Positions 6,625 to 9,583 of a DNA stretch of 9,583 nt are shown here, one piece after another; position 1 is the stretch's first letter; each line of letters begins with the position of its first letter. The position numbers were made by a program, and so were the translations under genes. The notes under the pieces were generated by a model. It had not been told where the DNA came from, searched no databases, and worked only from the letters and a program-made list of their open reading frames with translations. Origin of the DNA: Alphaproteobacteria bacterium (GTDB lineage: Bacteria; Pseudomonadota; Alphaproteobacteria; Sneathiellales; Sneathiellaceae); NCBI GenBank assembly GCA_006226265.1, contig SBHH01000077.1:1-9583 (forward strand), given 5' to 3'.

Positions 6625-8316
6625 TTATCGGTAAAACAGCACTGTCACAATTCCAAAAATCACCAGGATCACACTGATCGCAGCGCCGGAGGAGACACTC
6701 CGTGCCATCAGCCTGCCATCGCCATGAGTGATGTCCGACAGCCGGATGATGCGGTCGATAATGGCAGTGCCCGTCGCGCCAACCCAATCCCAGACTTTGC
6801 CAATAAGCCGCCCGGTCGTGATCGCGAGGGCCTTTAAGGGCTTGCGATAGAACCAGTCGAAATCAAGGTTGGTCGAGCGAAGCTCTGGCGGGTAAATCTT
6901 GAAACGGACCAGCAGCGCGAAAGCGAGCACCGAGAAGAGCAGAAGCTGCAACTGCGTGATCACATGGCCCGCAGAGTAGGGATGATAATCTACCTTGAAC
7001 GGCAGGATCGCGTATAGCGGATCGGGATAAACGCCGATGCCGATGCAGAGGAACGCAGTGATCCCCATGGCGAGCAGCATATTGACCGGCGCTTCCTTCA
7101 CGCGGATGCCGCTGTCATGGGCAAAGAAGGTGAAGAAGGGCACCTTGATGCCCGAATGGTCCATCACACCGGCGCTGGCGAACAGCATGACGAGCCAGGC
7201 GATGACGAGACCGTTGTCTGCCGCCGCCGTCTGGATCATGGATTTTGAGACGAAGCCGCCGGTAAGCGGGAAGGCAGCAATCGACATCGCGCCAACGATA
7301 CAAAAGACGGCCGTCAGCGGCATGGATTTATAAAGCCCGCCAAGCTCCGATGCCTTGATCGTGCCGGTCCGGAACAGGACCGCGCCCATGCTCATGAACA
7401 GGAGGCTCTTATAGAGGATATGCGCAAAGGCATGGGCGGCGGTGCCGTTGATCGCCATCTCGGTCCCGATACCGACGCCGATCACCATGAAACCGAGCTG
7501 GTTGTTAAGCGAATAGGCAAGGACGCGGCGAAGATCGTTTTCCAGGACCGCGAAGAAGATTGGAAAGGCCGTCATCACCGCGCCGATCGGGATCAGGATA
7601 TCCGTTCCGGGATAGGCGCGAGCGAGCGTATAGATGGCGAGCTTCGTTGTGAAGGTGGAGAGGATGACCGTGCCCGTGACCGTCGCTTCCGGATAGGCGT
7701 CCTGCATCCAGTTGTGAAGGAAGGGGAAGGCCGCCTTGATGCCGAAGGCCAGCAGGATCACGCCGCCCGCAAGGGTGCTCACACCAATGAAGTTAAAGGC
7801 GATGGAGCCGGTTGCCTGATACCAGAGGATGATTCCCGCCATCAGGATGACGCCCGATGTCACCTGGATGATCAGGTAACGGATACCGGCGCGATAAGCG
7901 CGCTCCGTCCGCCGTGCCCAGACAAGGAAGACCGAGGAAATGGCCGTCAGTTCCCAGAAGGCGAAAAGCGTGATCATATCGCCCGCAAAGACCGCGCCGA
8001 TAGCCGAGCCGATATAGATCAGCGCCGTAAACTGCTGCATTGCATCCTTCACATGCAACGAATAGATCATCGCGATGAAGGCGGCGATATGGAAGATGGT
8101 GCCGAAAACGCGCGACAGGTTGTCGACGCGCGTAAGCTCAATCTGCATGCCGAGGAAGTCGTAATGCCCCCAGTTTCCCATGCCGAGGCTGTAGAGCTGG
8201 ATCATTCCGAGAACAGGGAGGGCGAGGGTCAGGCCCTGACGGACGATCCCGCGCGTGAAGGGGACGAGGAAGGCGCCCGCAATGAGGATGAGACCGGGAT
8301 TAAGACCTTCAATCAT
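6625..8316 (-). CDS. NuoM/NuoN/MrpD-like proton-translocating antiporter subunit
   Basis: This 563-aa polytopic membrane protein has about 14 hydrophobic helices and the Proton_antipo_M core. Candidate ion-path residues are Glu122 in FAFWELTAIS (TM5-type glutamate), Lys194 in FGIKAAFPFLHNW with His201, Lys225 in TTKLAIY, and His299/Lys303 in HILYKSLLF. These match the conserved acid and lysines of antiporter-like complex I subunits. After the core come a charged segment around TNLDFDWFYRK (482-492) and a final isolated helix (about 544-561), an extension not seen in standard NuoM. A GTG at 8331 would add five residues. The ATG at 8316 is preferred because GAGGA stands 5 bases upstream and because it overlaps the previous gene by 8 bases (ATGATTGA), typical of coupling. 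It probably works with the two upstream genes in cation/proton antiport or proton pumping. The exact ion is unknown. Confidence 0.9.
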   Translation of the reverse strand: MIEGLNPGLILIAGAFLVPFTRGIVRQGLTLALPVLGMIQLYSLGMGNWGHYDFLGMQIELTRVDNLSRVFGTIFHIAAFIAMIYSLHVKDAMQQFTALIYIGSAIGAVFAGDMITLFAFWELTAISSVFLVWARRTERAYRAGIRYLIIQVTSGVILMAGIILWYQATGSIAFNFIGVSTLAGGVILLAFGIKAAFPFLHNWMQDAYPEATVTGTVILSTFTTKLAIYTLARAYPGTDILIPIGAVMTAFPIFFAVLENDLRRVLAYSLNNQLGFMVIGVGIGTEMAINGTAAHAFAHILYKSLLFMSMGAVLFRTGTIKASELGGLYKSMPLTAVFCIVGAMSIAAFPLTGGFVSKSMIQTAAADNGLVIAWLVMLFASAGVMDHSGIKVPFFTFFAHDSGIRVKEAPVNMLLAMGITAFLCIGIGVYPDPLYAILPFKVDYHPYSAGHVITQLQLLLFSVLAFALLVRFKIYPPELRSTNLDFDWFYRKPLKALAITTGRLIGKVWDWVGATGTAIIDRIIRLSDITHGDGRLMARSVSSGAAISVILVIFGIVTVLFYR

Positions 8317-8581
8317 AATAATCCTCGTCACGCATCAGGACTTTACGAAGCTGCTTGGCGATCAGGACCAGCCCGATATAGGAGATCAGCCCGTAGAAGC
8401 CATAGAAATTCGGGATTTCCTCAAACTGGAACTCAAGATGCTTGTGATAAAAGAGATCAAACAGCGCGAAGATATCGGGGATCGAGATCGCGATACAGAC
8501 AATCAGAACCGCATAGAAAATCTTGTCGATATTCTTCGGATCGTCCAGCCAGTATTTCTTTCCGTCATTTGGTTGGTTCAT
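8309..8581 (-). CDS. Small two-helix membrane protein of the antiporter cluster
   Basis: This 90-aa protein has a charged N-terminus (KKYWLDDPKNIDKIF, 8-22), a hydrophobic helix (about 22-43), a short polar segment with YHKH (45-48) and FEEIPNFYGFYG (53-62), a second helix (about 62-76), and a conserved-looking acidic end, LRKVLMRDEDYYD. From memory, similar small proteins recur beside Mrp-like antiporter genes in proteobacteria, but no function is established. It sits between the two large antiporter subunits: 10 bases after one and overlapping the next by 8 bases. This argues for a fixed subunit or assembly factor. The frame is open to 8605, but the ATG at 8581 follows an excellent Shine-Dalgarno and leaves the upstream gene intact. 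The His/Lys-rich loop between the helices is a candidate for contact with the membrane surface or an ion path (inference). Confidence 0.82.
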   Translation of the reverse strand: MNQPNDGKKYWLDDPKNIDKIFYAVLIVCIAISIPDIFALFDLFYHKHLEFQFEEIPNFYGFYGLISYIGLVLIAKQLRKVLMRDEDYYD

Positions 8582-8585
8582 CTCG

Positions 8586-8592
8586 CCCTCCC
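8586..8592 (-). promoter_or_regulatory. Shine-Dalgarno fixing the start of the 90-aa gene
   Basis: GGGAGGG overlaps the last base of the upstream TAG stop (8594-8592) and is 4 bases from the ATG at 8581. It supports the 90-aa start over the longer frame from 8605 and suggests translational coupling within the antiporter operon. Confidence 0.7.
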
Positions 8593-9583
8593 TATGGTGC
8601 CACAATGGGCAGGATCAGGTTCACAATCGGATCGGCCAGGAAGAAAAGCACGAAACAGCAGAGCGCCGTAACCACCGGCGGCAGCACACAGAAGAACGGC
8701 GCCTCCTTGATCTGGCCCCAGGAGAAATCGCCTTTCTCCATGCCGGGGGCAGTGGGAACCACGGTCTTGCCGAGCGGCGAGAAGAAGAAGCCCCGGACCA
8801 CGATCGGCAACAGATAACCGATATTGAGGAGAGAGCTGATCAGCAGGACCGCCATCAGGATCAGCTCATCCGACTGGGCCGCGCCCATCATGAGATAGAA
8901 CTTGCTCCAAGTGCCGCCAAGCGGGGGCAGGCCGATAATGCTGAGAGAGCCGATCAGGAAGGCGATGAAGGTGATGGGCATCTGCCGGCCGAGGCCCCGC
9001 ATATCGCTGATCTCCGTCTTGTGGACGGCGGTATAGATCGCGCCCGCGCAGAAGAAGAGGGTGATCTTGCCAAAGGCATGCATGACGATCTGCAGCGCGC
9101 CGCCCGCAATCCCCATCGAGGTCGCCATGGAAGCGCCGAGCACGATATAGGCAAGCTGGCTGATCGTCGAATAGGCAAGCCGGGCCTTGAGATTATCCTT
9201 CGTCAGTGCAACGACGGAGGCCGCAAGAAGCGTATAGGCCGCAACCCAGGTCAGCCATTCTGCGGCGCCGGTCTTGCTCAAAAAATCGATGCCGAAGACA
9301 TAGACCACGACTTTAAGGACGGAGAAGACACCCGCCTTTACGACCGCAACCGCATGGAGGAGGGCGCTCACCGGCGTCGGTGCAACCATCGCGGCGGGAA
9401 GCCAGCGATGGATTGGCATCAGGGCCGCCTTGCCGATGCCATACATGAAAAGGAAGAGAAGGACGCCGGTCACCCCGGCGCTTGCATGACCTTCCAGAAT
9501 GCCGCCCTTCACGAAATCGACGGTACCCGTCAGGCTGTAGACCCAGATGATCGCGGGCAGGAACAGCCCGATGGAGGTGCTGA
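8592..9583 (-). CDS. NuoL/MrpA-like antiporter subunit, 5' end beyond right edge
   Basis: The frame is open from the window's right edge to a TAG at 8594-8592, giving 329 residues. A GTG at 9512 is internal, because in-frame coding-like hydrophobic sequence continues to the edge. The family is about 480-500 aa, so about a third is missing. Counting from the first full codon, the core shows Lys51 and His58 in KAALMPIHRWLP, then APTPVSALLHAVAVVKAG (67-84) with His77 and Lys82, and HAFGKITLF with His168 and Lys172. The APTPVSA-LH-VKAG pattern is that of NuoL/MrpA-type subunits rather than NuoM/N. About eight helices are visible, and the C-terminus ends in a hydrophobic helix (LADPIVNLILPIVAP). 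In the proton-pumping or antiport complex it would be one of the ion-translocating subunits. Further Mrp-like subunits probably lie off the right edge (inference). Confidence 0.88.
   Translation of the reverse strand, partial: STSIGLFLPAIIWVYSLTGTVDFVKGGILEGHASAGVTGVLLFLFMYGIGKAALMPIHRWLPAAMVAPTPVSALLHAVAVVKAGVFSVLKVVVYVFGIDFLSKTGAAEWLTWVAAYTLLAASVVALTKDNLKARLAYSTISQLAYIVLGASMATSMGIAGGALQIVMHAFGKITLFFCAGAIYTAVHKTEISDMRGLGRQMPITFIAFLIGSLSIIGLPPLGGTWSKFYLMMGAAQSDELILMAVLLISSLLNIGYLLPIVVRGFFFSPLGKTVVPTAPGMEKGDFSWGQIKEAPFFCVLPPVVTALCCFVLFFLADPIVNLILPIVAP

Noticed and set aside
6619..6647. TGACAGT/ACTGTCA inverted repeat at the junction of the two convergent genes, as a bidirectional terminator
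   Set aside because: The stem is only 7 bp with a 15-base loop, and no T-run follows in either direction. It also overlaps coding sequence of the antiporter gene.
8317..8331. GTG start at 8331 for the 563-aa antiporter subunit
   Set aside because: No Shine-Dalgarno stands before the GTG. The ATG at 8316 has GAGGA 5 bases upstream and a coupling overlap with the previous stop.
7420..8817. A 465-codon plus-strand frame opposite the antiporter genes
   Set aside because: It spans three genes with clear membrane-protein motifs and good Shine-Dalgarno sites on the other strand. Its own translation is highly charged and low in complexity, typical of a shadow frame.

Overview
The window reads as a chromosomal stretch from an alphaproteobacterium. 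The evidence is moderately GC-rich coding sequence with an AT-richer intergenic patch near 5800-6009, a PAS_5-type protein (a family concentrated in Alphaproteobacteria), a form II cox cluster in S-L-M order, and Mrp/complex I-like antiporter genes of a type common in that class. I cannot place it at family or genus level.

Left part (1-5229, all on the minus strand): a form II aerobic CO dehydrogenase-like (xanthine oxidase family) cluster. In transcription order it holds coxG (SRPBCC domain with a C-terminal membrane anchor), a 190-base gap with two stem-loops, coxS ([2Fe-2S] subunit), coxL (molybdopterin subunit) and coxM (FAD subunit). Then comes a perfect 11-bp hairpin that looks like a terminator, and finally coxD (MoxR-type AAA+ ATPase), which runs off the left edge. 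coxS, coxL and coxM are tightly spaced, with strong Shine-Dalgarno sequences that overlap or abut the preceding stop codons. The large subunit carries AYRGAGR at the active-site loop instead of the Cys-containing form I signature. The enzyme is therefore form II, and its true substrate (CO or another compound) is not settled by sequence.

Middle (5230-6621): a stand-alone PAS-domain protein is encoded on the minus strand just upstream of coxG and could be the first gene of the cox transcription unit. A 210-base AT-rich divergent region with a palindrome and an inverted repeat separates it from a plus-strand gene for a Panacea (DUF4065/SocA-like) protein, with no visible toxin partner.

Right part (6625-9583, minus strand): three tightly coupled genes of a complex I-like / Mrp-like cation-proton antiporter. 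They are a NuoL/MrpA-like subunit (5' end beyond the right edge), a 90-aa two-helix membrane protein, and a 563-aa NuoM/NuoN/MrpD-like subunit. They converge on the Panacea gene with a 3-base gap.

Working together: CoxS, CoxL and CoxM would form the cytosolic hydroxylase heterotrimer. CoxD would help mature its Mo site, CoxG would link it to the membrane or quinone pool, and the PAS protein may sense a signal for it (inference). The antiporter genes are probably an independent operon. No tRNA, rRNA, CRISPR array, IS element or transposase was seen.
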